The translations under genes were made by a program, and so were the position numbers. From Aquabacterium sp. OR-4 (GTDB taxonomy: Bacteria; Pseudomonadota; Gammaproteobacteria; Burkholderiales; Burkholderiaceae_C): a DNA stretch of 64,000 bases. The notes beneath the pieces are model-generated. The model ran no database searches, was not told where the DNA came from, and worked only from the letters and a program-made list of their open reading frames with translations. Positions 1 to 10,098 of the stretch are shown one piece after another. The stretch covers positions 1,984,001-2,048,000 of the forward strand of contig NZ_JAOCQD020000002.1 in the NCBI RefSeq assembly GCF_025290835.2, in the 5' to 3' direction. Numbering within the stretch: the stretch's first letter is position 1; every line of letters begins with the position of its first letter.

Positions 1-628
1 CGAAGTAATCCTTGTGCGCCTCGGGCAGGCGGCCCTCGCCAAAGCCCTCGCCCGCCAGCCGCTCGGCCACCGCGGGGCTCAGGTCGCGCCAACGCTTGGG
101 ATGGCAGCTGACGCCATGGCGCTGGCCCAGCCCGCGAATGGCCTCGCGGTTGAAGAACAGAAAGAAGGTCTCGGGCACCCGCAGGCCGCTTTGCGGATGC
201 ACGCGCGAGAACACCGCGTTCATCTGCACGCCGGGCGCCAGCCGGCGCATCGGCTCGAAGTGCGAGGCGTCGAGCACGAAGCAGTCGTAGTCGAGGATGC
301 CGAAATCGCCCTGCAAGCCCTCGAACAGCAGATCGAGCACCTGGTCGTGCTCCATCATCGCGCCGCAATGCACCAGCGGCTGGCCGCCAAACAGCTGCTG
401 CGCGAGCTTGACCTCCCAGGCCGGCAGGCCGTTGAGCACGATCAGCCGGTCCACCCCGGCCGGCACGCGCTGCAGCGCCAGCCAGGTGACATGCAGGCTG
501 CCCGGCATGGCAATGATCACGAAGGGCCGGTCCAGCCGCTGCTGCTTCAGCGCGGCCAGAAACGATTTCAGCTGCCAATCACGCTGGCGCCAGCGCCACG
601 CATTGCGCAGGCGGTTCACGAGACTCAT
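1..628 (-). CDS. Unrecognised protein, 3' end beyond the window (possible GT-A-like fold)
   Basis: An open frame begins with ATG at 628 and runs leftwards off the edge; 209 codons are visible. The product starts MSLVNRLRNAWRWRQRD and contains an acidic DYDCFVLD segment near residues 115-122 that resembles the D-x-D metal site of GT-A glycosyltransferases, but I do not recognise the family. An AAGAGGA ribosome-binding sequence lies about 10 bases before the ATG. It starts 25 bases after the stop of the family 2 glycosyltransferase gene, so it is probably the next gene of the same polysaccharide transcript. A glycan-related role is inferred from context only. Confidence 0.6.
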   Translation of the reverse strand, partial: MSLVNRLRNAWRWRQRDWQLKSFLAALKQQRLDRPFVIIAMPGSLHVTWLALQRVPAGVDRLIVLNGLPAWEVKLAQQLFGGQPLVHCGAMMEHDQVLDLLFEGLQGDFGILDYDCFVLDASHFEPMRRLAPGVQMNAVFSRVHPQSGLRVPETFFLFFNREAIRGLGQRHGVSCHPKRWRDLSPAVAERLAGEGFGEGRLPEAHKDYF

Positions 629-653
629 CGCGGGTGTGTCCTCTTGCAAGCGT

Positions 654-1598
654 TCAGCCGCCCTGGCGCTGGCGCAGGCCGCGGATCAGGCCGAGGAAGT
701 GCCAGACGATCATTTCCTGGCGGAAGGCCTCGTCGGCCGGCCGCAGCAGGTGCATCTTCAGGGTCAGGGCCGCGGCCCGCAGCAGCTGCGGAAACAGGTA
801 CAGCGGCACGCCCTGCCAGTGGCGCCCGCTGGGTGCCGGCCAGGCCGCGGCCTCGGCCTGGCTGCACTGGTAGCGCCAGCGGCGGAAGTAGCGCTTCTCG
901 AGCCGGAAGGCCTCGACCTTGTGGCGCACTTTGGCCTGCGGAAAGTACATCACCTTGCCGCCATGCTCGACGATGCGCATCAGCACGTCGATCTCCTCGC
1001 CGCCGGCCAGTTTGTTGCCCATGCGGCCCAGCTGCGGATCGAACTGGCCCACCTCGCTGAACACGCGGCGGTGGAAGGCCAGGCTGGCGCCGAAGGGCAT
1101 CTCGTCGTGGCGGCGCACCTCGCGCGGGCCGTCGGCGTCGGTCTTGACTGCCAGAAAACCGTAGAAGCGCTCGGTCAGCCAGCGTGGCGGCGTGGCCAGC
1201 CACAGCGGCGCGATGTAGCCGCCGGCCGCGCTGCAGCCATGCGTGCGCATGCCCTGCACCAGCAGCAGCAGCCAGTCGGGTGCGGGCAGCACGTCGTCGT
1301 CGGTGAACACCAGCCACTCGCCGCGCGCCGCGGCAATGGCGTGGTTGCGGGCATGCGACAGGCCCTGGCGCGCCTCGAACTCGTAGCGCACGCTCAGCTC
1401 GGGCCGGCTGGCCTGGAAGCGCTCGACCGTGGCCCGCGTGTCGTCGCGCGAGTTGTTGTCCACCACCACCAGCTCCCAGCGCCAGTCGGGCGGCACCTGC
1501 AGCGCGCCGATGGCCTGCAGCGTCTCGGCCAGCGATTCGCAGCGGTTGTAGGTGCAGACGATGACCGAGGCGTCCAGCCCCGGCAAGTTGTCGCTCAC
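654..1598 (-). CDS. Family 2 glycosyltransferase
   Basis: A 314-residue inverting glycosyltransferase of the GT-A fold, expected to transfer a sugar from a nucleotide sugar to a growing glycan at the inner face of the cytoplasmic membrane. The N-terminus shows SVIVCTYNR (residues 11-19), then VVVDNNS (44-50), and the metal-binding FTDDDV run at 98-103, in the expected order. There is no signal peptide. The ATG shares an ATGA overlap (1595-1598) with the stop of the upstream deacetylase gene, supporting translational coupling. The sugar donor and acceptor cannot be read from the sequence. Confidence 0.88.
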   Translation of the reverse strand: MSDNLPGLDASVIVCTYNRCESLAETLQAIGALQVPPDWRWELVVVDNNSRDDTRATVERFQASRPELSVRYEFEARQGLSHARNHAIAAARGEWLVFTDDDVLPAPDWLLLLVQGMRTHGCSAAGGYIAPLWLATPPRWLTERFYGFLAVKTDADGPREVRRHDEMPFGASLAFHRRVFSEVGQFDPQLGRMGNKLAGGEEIDVLMRIVEHGGKVMYFPQAKVRHKVEAFRLEKRYFRRWRYQCSQAEAAAWPAPSGRHWQGVPLYLFPQLLRAAALTLKMHLLRPADEAFRQEMIVWHFLGLIRGLRQRQGG

Positions 1599-2425
1599 GG
1601 CGTGCCTCCTGCAGCATGGGGCCGCAGCCGCGCGGCCAGGCGGCGCCCGACGTAACGCAGCTGGTAGGCCAGCGATCCATCGTTGGTGCCCAGGTTGAGC
1701 TTGCGCCCGAAGCGTGCGGGCGTGTCGAAGCCGGTGATGTCGAGCCGGCGCACCGCCAGCGCCGGCCCGGCGGCGCGGTTGAAGCCCGGTTCGACGCTGA
1801 AGCCCAGCCGGTAGCCGGCCCGCGCCGCGGCCTGGCGCACGCGATCGTCGACGCCGCCATAGGGATAGGCGATGGCCTCGACCGCGGTGCCCAGCAGCTG
1901 CTGCAGCTCGGCACGCGAGCCGGCCAGCTCGTCGGCCAGGCGCTCGTCGTCCAGCTCGGTGAGCCGGGCGTGGTGGCGCGAATGGCTGTGGAACTCGATG
2001 CCGGCGGCCGCCATCTCGGCAATCTGCGCGGCCGAGAGCAGTGCATGGGCCGCGCCGCTGGCCTGCTGCTCGCGTGCCAGCCAGCCTTCGCGGCCGCCGA
2101 TCAGCGCGCTGACCAGAAACACCGTGGCCGGCCAGCCGCGCCGCGCCAGCTGCGGCAGCACCTGGGCGTGCAGGCCGGCAAAGCCGTCGTCAAAGCTGAT
2201 CAGCACGCTGCGCGGCGGCAGTGCGGCACCGTCGAGGTACCAGGCCATGAACGCGGCCAAGGTGCAGGGCTGCCAGCCGTGGGCGGCCAGCCAGTCGAGC
2301 TGGGCGGCAAACTGCGCGGTGCTGACCGCATAACGCCGCTCGGACGCGGCGAGCACGGGCTCGACGCGGTGGTACATCAGCACCGGCACGCGGTCGGCAC
2401 GCGCGGGAGCAGCCGCTTGGACCAT
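1595..2425 (-). CDS. Polysaccharide deacetylase (NodB/CE4 domain)
   Basis: A 276-residue carbohydrate esterase family 4 protein predicted to remove acetyl groups from N-acetylated sugars in a polysaccharide. The motifs are present: LMYHRV (16-21), SFDDGF with the catalytic and metal aspartates (D79, D80), HSRHH with metal histidines H148 and H152, and a YPYG segment at 187-190. There is no clear signal peptide, so it may act before export. I chose the ATG at 2425, which overlaps the upstream glycosyltransferase stop; the longer open frame to 3112 only reads antisense-like low-complexity residues. It is one of two deacetylases in the locus; the other (22,477) is the XrtA-specific type. Confidence 0.88.
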   Translation of the reverse strand: MVQAAAPARADRVPVLMYHRVEPVLAASERRYAVSTAQFAAQLDWLAAHGWQPCTLAAFMAWYLDGAALPPRSVLISFDDGFAGLHAQVLPQLARRGWPATVFLVSALIGGREGWLAREQQASGAAHALLSAAQIAEMAAAGIEFHSHSRHHARLTELDDERLADELAGSRAELQQLLGTAVEAIAYPYGGVDDRVRQAAARAGYRLGFSVEPGFNRAAGPALAVRRLDITGFDTPARFGRKLNLGTNDGSLAYQLRYVGRRLAARLRPHAAGGTP

Positions 2426-3366
2426 CACGCGCCCTCGCCGCCGCGCCGCTGCAGCAGGCGCTGGAACCACGGCGCCGGCAGCTGCGCGGCCATCAGCATG
2501 GGCAGGTCGCGCCAGCCCCAGGCGCCGGTGCGCAGGGCCTGGCGCAGCACCGGCTGGGCCTCGCCCAGGTCGCGGCGCCAGAACATCGAGCGGCCTTGCG
2601 CCATCAGCGCGCCATCGACCAGCTCGCGGCGCCGGCCGGCCGGCAGCGTGGCGGCCAGCGCCGGATGGGCCTGCACAAAGTCGCGCCGCACCTGCCAGGC
2701 ATGCAGCACCTGGCGCGCCTTGGCCGCCGAGATCTGGCCGCTGCCATGCCAGCGGTAGAAGGCCATCACCTCGGGCACCCGCACCAGGTGCTGGGTGACG
2801 CCCAGCATGCGGATCCAGAAGTCGTAGTCCATCGACGAGAACATGCGCTCGGAGAAACCGCCCAGGCGCTGCACCACCGAGCGCCGCAGCACCGCCGCAT
2901 GGATCGGCCAGGGGCAGTGGTGCAGAAAGTTCTCGACCGCGCCCTCGGCCAGGTAGTCGGGCGGCACGAAGGGCTCGCCGCGCGGGCCGGCAATGCCCAC
3001 GTTCTGCCAGCCGCAGTAGGCCGCGTCGGCGCCGCTGGCCTGCAGCGCCGCCAGCATGGCGCTGCCGAAGTTCGGCGTCCACCAGTCGTCGGCATCGAGA
3101 AAGGCGATCCACTCGCCGCGCACCTGCTGCAGCGCCAGGTTGCGCGCCGGATAGGGGCCGATGCGCTGGGTGTGCAGCAGCGTCAGCCGGCCGGCATGGC
3201 GCTGCGCCAGGCGCTGCAGGATCTCGCCCGAGCCGTCGGTGGAGCCATCGTCCACCACCACCAGCTCGGCCGCGCCGCCGGCCTGCATCAAGGCGCTTTC
3301 GACCGCCTGCTCGACATAGGGCGCCGCGTTGAAGCAGGGCATCACCACCGACAACTGCACGCTCAT
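2425..3366 (-). CDS. Family 2 glycosyltransferase
   Basis: A 313-residue GT-A glycosyltransferase. The start MSVQLSVVMPCFNAA is typical of GT2 enzymes, followed by VVVDDGSTD at about 36-44 and the metal-binding LDADD at 90-94. A second half with SMDYDFWIRM (178-187) matches the acceptor-side region of many GT2 proteins. The ATG at 3366 was preferred over upstream in-frame starts because the conserved fold begins immediately after it and the gap to the preceding gene is then 1 base. Its stop overlaps the start of the deacetylase gene. Probably it builds part of the exported polysaccharide repeat unit; the linkage made is unknown. Confidence 0.88.
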   Translation of the reverse strand: MSVQLSVVMPCFNAAPYVEQAVESALMQAGGAAELVVVDDGSTDGSGEILQRLAQRHAGRLTLLHTQRIGPYPARNLALQQVRGEWIAFLDADDWWTPNFGSAMLAALQASGADAAYCGWQNVGIAGPRGEPFVPPDYLAEGAVENFLHHCPWPIHAAVLRRSVVQRLGGFSERMFSSMDYDFWIRMLGVTQHLVRVPEVMAFYRWHGSGQISAAKARQVLHAWQVRRDFVQAHPALAATLPAGRRRELVDGALMAQGRSMFWRRDLGEAQPVLRQALRTGAWGWRDLPMLMAAQLPAPWFQRLLQRRGGEGA

Positions 3367-3367
3367 C

Positions 3368-4552
3368 TCACACCCTGTCCTGGGCCACCGGCTGCCGCGT
3401 GGGCCGCGCGCTGGCGGCGCTGTACCACGGCAGGGCCTGGTCGACCACCTGGTCCCAGCCGAAGCGGCGCGCAAAAGCCTGGCAGTCGGCCGGGGCGATG
3501 CGCCACCGGCCCTGCAGAAACTCCGCCAGCGCGGCCGCGATGTCGGCCTCTTCAACGCCTTGGGTGAAGTGGCCCGAGACGCCCTCCTCCACCGCCTCGG
3601 CGGCGCCGGCCAGGCGCGCGGCCAGCGTGGGCACGCCCCAGGCATTGGCCTCGAGGTAGACGATGCCGAAGCCTTCGTGGCTGCCCGGGTTGATCGAGGC
3701 CACCAGCACGAACAGATCCGATTCGGACAGCACCTGCTGCATGGCCGGCTGCGACAGAAAGCCGGTGAAGCGCACCCGCCCGGCCAGGCCCAGCGACATC
3801 GCCAGCGCCTCCAGCTCGGGCCGCGCATCGCCGTCGCCCACGATGGTGTAGCGGAAGTCGTGCGTGGGCGCCAGGCGGGCCAGTGCGCGCAGCACGCGGT
3901 CCACGTTCTTGCGCCGCTCCGACAGGCGGCAGATGGTGACCAGATGCGGAACCGCACCGGCCGGCGCCGCCGCACGCGGCGGCAGCGTGAAGTAGCGCGC
4001 GCCCACACCGACCAGCGCGGTGCTGGTGTGCGGCGCGCACTCGGGAAAGCGCTCCAGGAACACCTGCTGCGTGTAGCGGCTGTTGGACAGGATGCGCGTG
4101 GCGCGCCGCAGCCCGGCGCGCATCAGCCGCGGCGTGCGCCAGGCGCCGATGCGCTGCTGTAGCGCCAGGCGCAGGCTGTTGACGCGCCAGGCCCCAGGCA
4201 GCGACGCGAGATCGGGCTCGCCCACCGGGATGTAGGGCCGCAGAAAATCATTGCCGTGGATCGACACCACGGTGGGCTGGCGGCGCAGTGCCACCCAGGC
4301 GTAGGCCGCGTTCATCACATGCCAGGCATCGGCCTGCAGATCGCGCATCTGCGCCCAGTCGGGGCCGGCGCGGCCGCTGAGCACGCCGCGCACCTCGGCG
4401 CCGGGCAGCTGGGCCTGCGCCTCCTGGCGGCGGCGGGTGAACACGGTGAGCCGGTGGCCGCGGCGCAGCAGCTCCTCGGCGAACTCGAGCGCATAGGTCT
4501 GCATGCCGCCGATCTCGGGCGGGAATTCCGGCGCGACGATTGCGATGTGCAT
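3368..4552 (-). CDS. Family 4 (GT-B) glycosyltransferase
   Basis: A 394-residue retaining glycosyltransferase of the GT-B fold. The N-terminal segment MHIAIVAPEFPPEIGGMQTY has the acceptor-side glycine-rich loop, and the C-terminal half carries the nucleotide-binding E-x7-E motif (EGFGIVYLE, around residue 300). The ATG at 4552 is chosen because it opens the canonical N-terminal strand; the frame extends further upstream but would overlap the neighbouring gene with unrelated sequence. It lies 7 bases downstream of the 642-residue unknown gene and 1 base upstream of the next glycosyltransferase, so all belong to one operon. Donor and acceptor are not evident. Confidence 0.87.
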   Translation of the reverse strand: MHIAIVAPEFPPEIGGMQTYALEFAEELLRRGHRLTVFTRRRQEAQAQLPGAEVRGVLSGRAGPDWAQMRDLQADAWHVMNAAYAWVALRRQPTVVSIHGNDFLRPYIPVGEPDLASLPGAWRVNSLRLALQQRIGAWRTPRLMRAGLRRATRILSNSRYTQQVFLERFPECAPHTSTALVGVGARYFTLPPRAAAPAGAVPHLVTICRLSERRKNVDRVLRALARLAPTHDFRYTIVGDGDARPELEALAMSLGLAGRVRFTGFLSQPAMQQVLSESDLFVLVASINPGSHEGFGIVYLEANAWGVPTLAARLAGAAEAVEEGVSGHFTQGVEEADIAAALAEFLQGRWRIAPADCQAFARRFGWDQVVDQALPWYSAASARPTRQPVAQDRV

Positions 4553-4559
4553 GGTGTTT

Positions 4560-6477
4560 CTAGTGTGCCGCACGGCCCCACAGCCAGCCGCGCGCGGGCA
4601 CCTGCGGCGGCACGGCCGCGCCTGCTGCCGGCACCGGCCGCCCGTCCGCGTCATGCCAGGCCAGTGCGGCCTGCGGCGGCCGGGCCCATTGCAGCGCCAG
4701 CGCCGCCTTGCCGGTGTTGACCACCAGCAGCTCGGGCGCGGCGCGCGTGCCCAGGTTGACGATGCGCAGCGCCGCGTCGGCCGGCTCGGGGCACGGCAGC
4801 TGCTGGCTGGCCGGCACGGCCTCTCCGTTGGCGCCCAGCACGCTGGGCGGCAGGCCCATGCCGGCGTCCTGCAGCAGCAGCACGGCCTCGGCCAGCCAGC
4901 GGCGGTACTTGGCCTCGGCGGGCATCAGCTGGCAGGCATGGCACAGCGCCTCGACCCAGAAGCCGACCGCGTAGCTGCGGTAGCCCAGCTCCATCCAGCG
5001 CTGCACCAGGCCGCTGGCGTGGGTGAAGTCCAGCGACTCGAGCAGCACCTGGCGCACCACGGCGTCGTCAAAGTGCCGCAGGTAGCGCACCAGGTCCATC
5101 AGATTGATGGCGTGGTAATCGAGCGCCCAGTGCAGCTGCGACAGGTCGCGGTCGATGTAGCCACCGGGCATCACGAAGCGCGGGTAGCGCGCCTTGATCT
5201 TGGGCAGCAGCGGGATCAGGCGCTGCCAGGTTAGGCGCTTGAGCGCGCGCTGCCACACCGGCAGGGCCATGGCGCGGTCGACCGGCAGGAAGGTCCAGCC
5301 GATCAGCGCGAACAGCGGTTTGTACAGCCACTCGGCCGGGCGCAGCGACAACACGGCCTGCGTGGCTTGGTGGGCCGACTGCAGCAGCGGCGCGTACTGC
5401 GCATCGCCGGTCAGCCTGGCATAGCGGGCCAGCGCCACCATGCCGTCGAGGTGCGAGTTGAGCACCAGCATGTTCGACTCGGCCTTGCCGAAGGCGCGGC
5501 TGGGCACCCAGCGCAGCGGGCTTTGGCGGATGGCGTCGAGCGAGTGCTCCAGCTCGTCGTGCAGCAGCCAGTGGCCGAAGGACAGCGGCACCGACTGCCG
5601 GGCCAGATAGGCCGCGGCGCGGCGCAGCGCCTGCTCGACGCGCGGCTCGGGCGCCTCGTCCAGCGCATCCATCATCAGGTGCATGGCACTGCAGTGCAGC
5701 CGGTAGTGCGACTCCATCAGCTGGGTCCACTCGCCGTGGCGGTAGCCGCCATCGTCGGACTGGCGCGCGAGCACCGCGTCCAGCACCTGGCGGCGCAGCG
5801 CCTGCAGCATGGCATCGCCGCTGGCCCGGGCCAGGCCCTGCAGCGTGAGGTGCAGCGCATGGCCGTCGTTCTCGGAGAACACGCGCCAGTCATTGGGCCA
5901 GGCCTTGCGGTTCTCGAACACCGTGCCGGCCACCAGGTGCTGGTAGACATCGGCCCGGCCCGCCACCACGGTGTGCGAGCCCAGCATGAACCAGCGCGAG
6001 CGCTCGAGCGTGCCGGCCTCGCGCCAGGCCATGGCCGCCGGCAGTTGCCACAGTGTCCATTCGATCTGCCGGCCCGGCGCCCGGATCGACAGGCTCAGGC
6101 CCTCGCCGGTGGCCTCGAAACGGTCGATCGGCAGTGGCTCCAGGGTCAGCAGGCGGCCCAGCGCATCCAGCTCGGCTGCGCGCGGCCAGTGCGGCGCCCA
6201 GTACGAAGGCGCGCCGGCCTCGGCGCGGCTCAGCACATGCCCGCCGCCAGGCGCCGCCGCCATGGCGCAGCCCGGCGGCAGGCGCAGCGTCAGGGCACCG
6301 CTGGCAGTGAGGGTGAGGCTGCGCGGCGCCTCGCCGGCCGGCACAACGAGCACGGCCGTGGTGCCACCCAGCTGGCGGCGGTGCCGCCCCGGGGCGAGCG
6401 ATGCAAACTCGGCAAAGCAGGCCAGCAGATCGACGGCGGCCGCTGGCTGCGGCGCATCGGGCGCGACCGTCACGCTG

Positions 6478-6488
<11 letters not shown>
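4560..6488 (-). CDS. Uncharacterised 642-residue protein, possibly an alpha/alpha-toroid sugar-active enzyme
   Basis: I do not recognise this family with confidence. The N-terminal 200 residues look beta-rich, and the middle and C-terminal parts are helix-rich with many Trp, His and Tyr residues (for example HWLLHDELEH, WALDYHAINL and GFWVEALCHA). This pattern is seen in (alpha/alpha) toroid enzymes such as lyases and C5-epimerases, but no diagnostic motif is visible. No signal peptide or membrane segment is evident. The ATG at 6488 overlaps the wzt stop by 11 bases; the frame upstream of it reads as the shadow of wzt. Position directly after a Wzm/Wzt exporter suggests a role in modifying or terminating the exported glycan; that is inference. 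Confidence 0.6.
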
Positions 6489-7767
<1,279 letters not shown>

Positions 7768-7768
7768 G

Positions 7769-8587
7769 TCAGATCACGTCCGCGAAGTGGGACTCGGCGC
7801 GCTTGAAGAACAGGTAGCTCAGCGGCAGAAGAATCCCCACCACCACCAGACCCGGCAGCATGGCCTGGGGATCGGGCGGCTGATTGGCCAGCAGCACGCG
7901 CTGGAACGCATCGATGATGCCGGCCAGCGGATTGGCCGTGTACAGCGTGTACAGCCAGCTGCCATGCTCGCCCGCCATGCCCTGACTGAGCAGGCGCTGC
8001 TTGACCAGGGCCAGCGGGTAGATCACCGGCGACAGGTACATGGCCAGCGACATCAGCAGCGGCAGCATCTGCCCGACATCGCGAAAGTGCACGTTGATCG
8101 CCGCGCCGGCCAGCGCGATGGTGAGGGCCACCAGCACCGTGTAGATCACCAGCAGCGGCACCCACAGCGCCTGCACGCCGGGCAGGATGTCGTACCAGGC
8201 CATCAGCAGCAGCAGAATGCCCAGGTTGATGCCCAGCTCGACCAGCTTGGTGACCACCGCGGTGAGCGGAAAAATCTCGCGCGGGAAGTACACCTTCTTG
8301 ATCAGGTGCGCATTGCCCACCACGCTGTTGACGCCCTCGGAGGCCGACTCCTGGAAGAACATCCAGGGCATCAGCGCGCAATAGGCCAACACCGGGTAGG
8401 GCACGCTGCCGCTGTCAATGCCGATGAAGCTGCGCATCACCGTGAAGATGGCCATCATCATCGCGGGTTTGGCCACCGTCCAGGCCAGGCCCAGGTAGGC
8501 CTGCTTGTAGCGCACCACCACGCTCTTCCAGGCCAGCGTGGTGATCAGTTCATGGTGGGCCAGCAGGCCGGTACGGCGGGATGTCAT
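7769..8587 (-). CDS. wzm: Polysaccharide ABC transporter permease, Wzm type
   Basis: A 272-residue ABC-2 family membrane protein with about six hydrophobic segments. The N-terminal RYKQAYLGLAWTVAKPA element is typical of Wzm/KpsM permeases, and the C-terminus ends in a final membrane helix followed by a short tail. It forms the channel for undecaprenyl-linked glycan export with the Wzt ATPase encoded next to it. A gap of 200 bases (8,588-8,787) separates it from the upstream O-ligase-like gene, the second largest break in this minus-strand run, so an internal promoter is possible; only a weak GATAAT-like box (complement of 8,741-8,746) was seen there. Confidence 0.92.
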   Translation of the reverse strand: MTSRRTGLLAHHELITTLAWKSVVVRYKQAYLGLAWTVAKPAMMMAIFTVMRSFIGIDSGSVPYPVLAYCALMPWMFFQESASEGVNSVVGNAHLIKKVYFPREIFPLTAVVTKLVELGINLGILLLLMAWYDILPGVQALWVPLLVIYTVLVALTIALAGAAINVHFRDVGQMLPLLMSLAMYLSPVIYPLALVKQRLLSQGMAGEHGSWLYTLYTANPLAGIIDAFQRVLLANQPPDPQAMLPGLVVVGILLPLSYLFFKRAESHFADVI

Positions 8588-8787
8588 GGAATGCTCGGGT
8601 CAGGTGCCGGCAGCGCCTAGCGGGTGGGCGCCGGGCCAGCCTGTGCGGGCCAGCGGGCTTCGCGGCAGGTTCAGTGCCGGTCGATGATTCTCGTCGGCAC
8701 CCGTGACGGTGCGCGCATGGCGGCTGGCGGGTGGCGTGACATTATCCGCCGCCGCCCTGGCCAGACCGCCGCCCCGGGCCCGCCCGT

Positions 8788-10098
8788 TCACGGGTGCGCG
8801 GGCGACAAGGCCGCCTTGGCCGGCTGATGCCGTGGCTCGGGCAGCCCCGGCCGGCCCGGCACCTGGCCCTGGGCCTTGGTGAGCAGGTGATGGGTCATGA
8901 CCACCAGCACGATCAGGTGGTACGGGTAGTCGAAGTAGGCCATGCCCAGGAACGCGCCACCGACCATGTAGCCGATGATCGACACCTGGATCATCGCCGC
9001 CAGGTCGCGCGCCCAGGACAGCTCGGGGTTCTTGCGCGACAGCCGGATCACCGTCTGGCACTTGAACCAGGCCATGCCCAGCAGCGACAGGAACATCGCC
9101 AGGCCGATGAAGCCCTGCTCGCCCATCACCTCGAAGTAGATGCTGTGCACATCGCGCACGTTGAGCGGATCGGGGCCGTACTGGGCAAACATGCCCGGTT
9201 GCCAAAGCTCGAAGCCGCCGCCGAAGATGCGGTCCTTGGCCACGTTCCAGGCACAGCCCCAGGCATTGATGCGGCCGAGCGCGGATTCGTCCTGGTCGTA
9301 GGTGTTGATCGTGTCCATGCGCTTGTACCAGGACTCGGGCATCAGCGACACGATCACCGCCACCAGCACCGACACCAGCACCGCCATGGCCATCTTGTTG
9401 CGGCTTTTCAGCCAGAACGCCAGCCCCACCACCGAGAGCGCCAGCAGGGCCCCACGCGACTGGCTGCCGATGGCTGCGATGGGTGTGAGCACCATGCCCA
9501 CCAGCAGCCCCAGCTTGAACCACTTGCGCGTTTCCTGCAGCTGCAGGTAGCGGATCAGCGGGATGGTCATCACCAGGGCCAGCGCCAGCTCGTTGTTGCC
9601 GGCAATGAAGGTGGTGGACGGGCCATTGACCCGGTAGGCACCACCGTTGGCGATGGTGAAGATGCCGCCCTTGATGCCGTAGAAGCCCAGCGACAGCACC
9701 AGGATCCAGACAAAGCCGTGGATGCGCTCGCGCGTGTTCAGCACCATCAGGGTGATGAAGGTCAGGATGTGGATCTTGATGACCTTCTCGTACTGCGCGC
9801 CGGCGAGCTTGGGGTACTCGGCCATCAGCGTGGTGATGCCCATCCAGACGATGAACAGCGCCAGCATGATGGTCTCGCGCGACCAGACGATCTTCTTCGG
9901 GTCCTTGGTCATCAGCAGGCTGATCATCGTGGCCAGGGCCACGATCATCACCACCGGAAAACTCAGCATGAAGCCGTAGCACAGGCGGTGCGGGTTCATG
10001 TAGCCCAGCCAGGCCAGCAGCAGCACGCCCCAGTAGGGCCGGCGCAGCACGAAGGGCAGCGAGCCGAAGACGATGGCCGCGACGATCAGGTCACGCAT
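8788..10098 (-). CDS. Putative O-glycosylation ligase, exosortase A-associated (Wzy/O-ligase superfamily)
   Basis: A 436-residue polytopic membrane protein with around ten hydrophobic segments and a large periplasmic loop between about residues 270 and 330 (Asp/Trp/Tyr-rich, for example INTYDQDESALGR and HSIYFEVMGEQGF). This is the layout of O-antigen ligases and polymerases, and it resembles the family annotated as probable O-glycosylation ligase of exosortase A loci. It would polymerise or transfer lipid-linked glycan at the periplasmic face. The ATG at 10,098 overlaps the preceding gene by 8 bases. The exact reaction, polymerase or protein glycosylation ligase, cannot be decided from sequence. 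Confidence 0.85.
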   Translation of the reverse strand: MRDLIVAAIVFGSLPFVLRRPYWGVLLLAWLGYMNPHRLCYGFMLSFPVVMIVALATMISLLMTKDPKKIVWSRETIMLALFIVWMGITTLMAEYPKLAGAQYEKVIKIHILTFITLMVLNTRERIHGFVWILVLSLGFYGIKGGIFTIANGGAYRVNGPSTTFIAGNNELALALVMTIPLIRYLQLQETRKWFKLGLLVGMVLTPIAAIGSQSRGALLALSVVGLAFWLKSRNKMAMAVLVSVLVAVIVSLMPESWYKRMDTINTYDQDESALGRINAWGCAWNVAKDRIFGGGFELWQPGMFAQYGPDPLNVRDVHSIYFEVMGEQGFIGLAMFLSLLGMAWFKCQTVIRLSRKNPELSWARDLAAMIQVSIIGYMVGGAFLGMAYFDYPYHLIVLVVMTHHLLTKAQGQVPGRPGLPEPRHQPAKAALSPAHP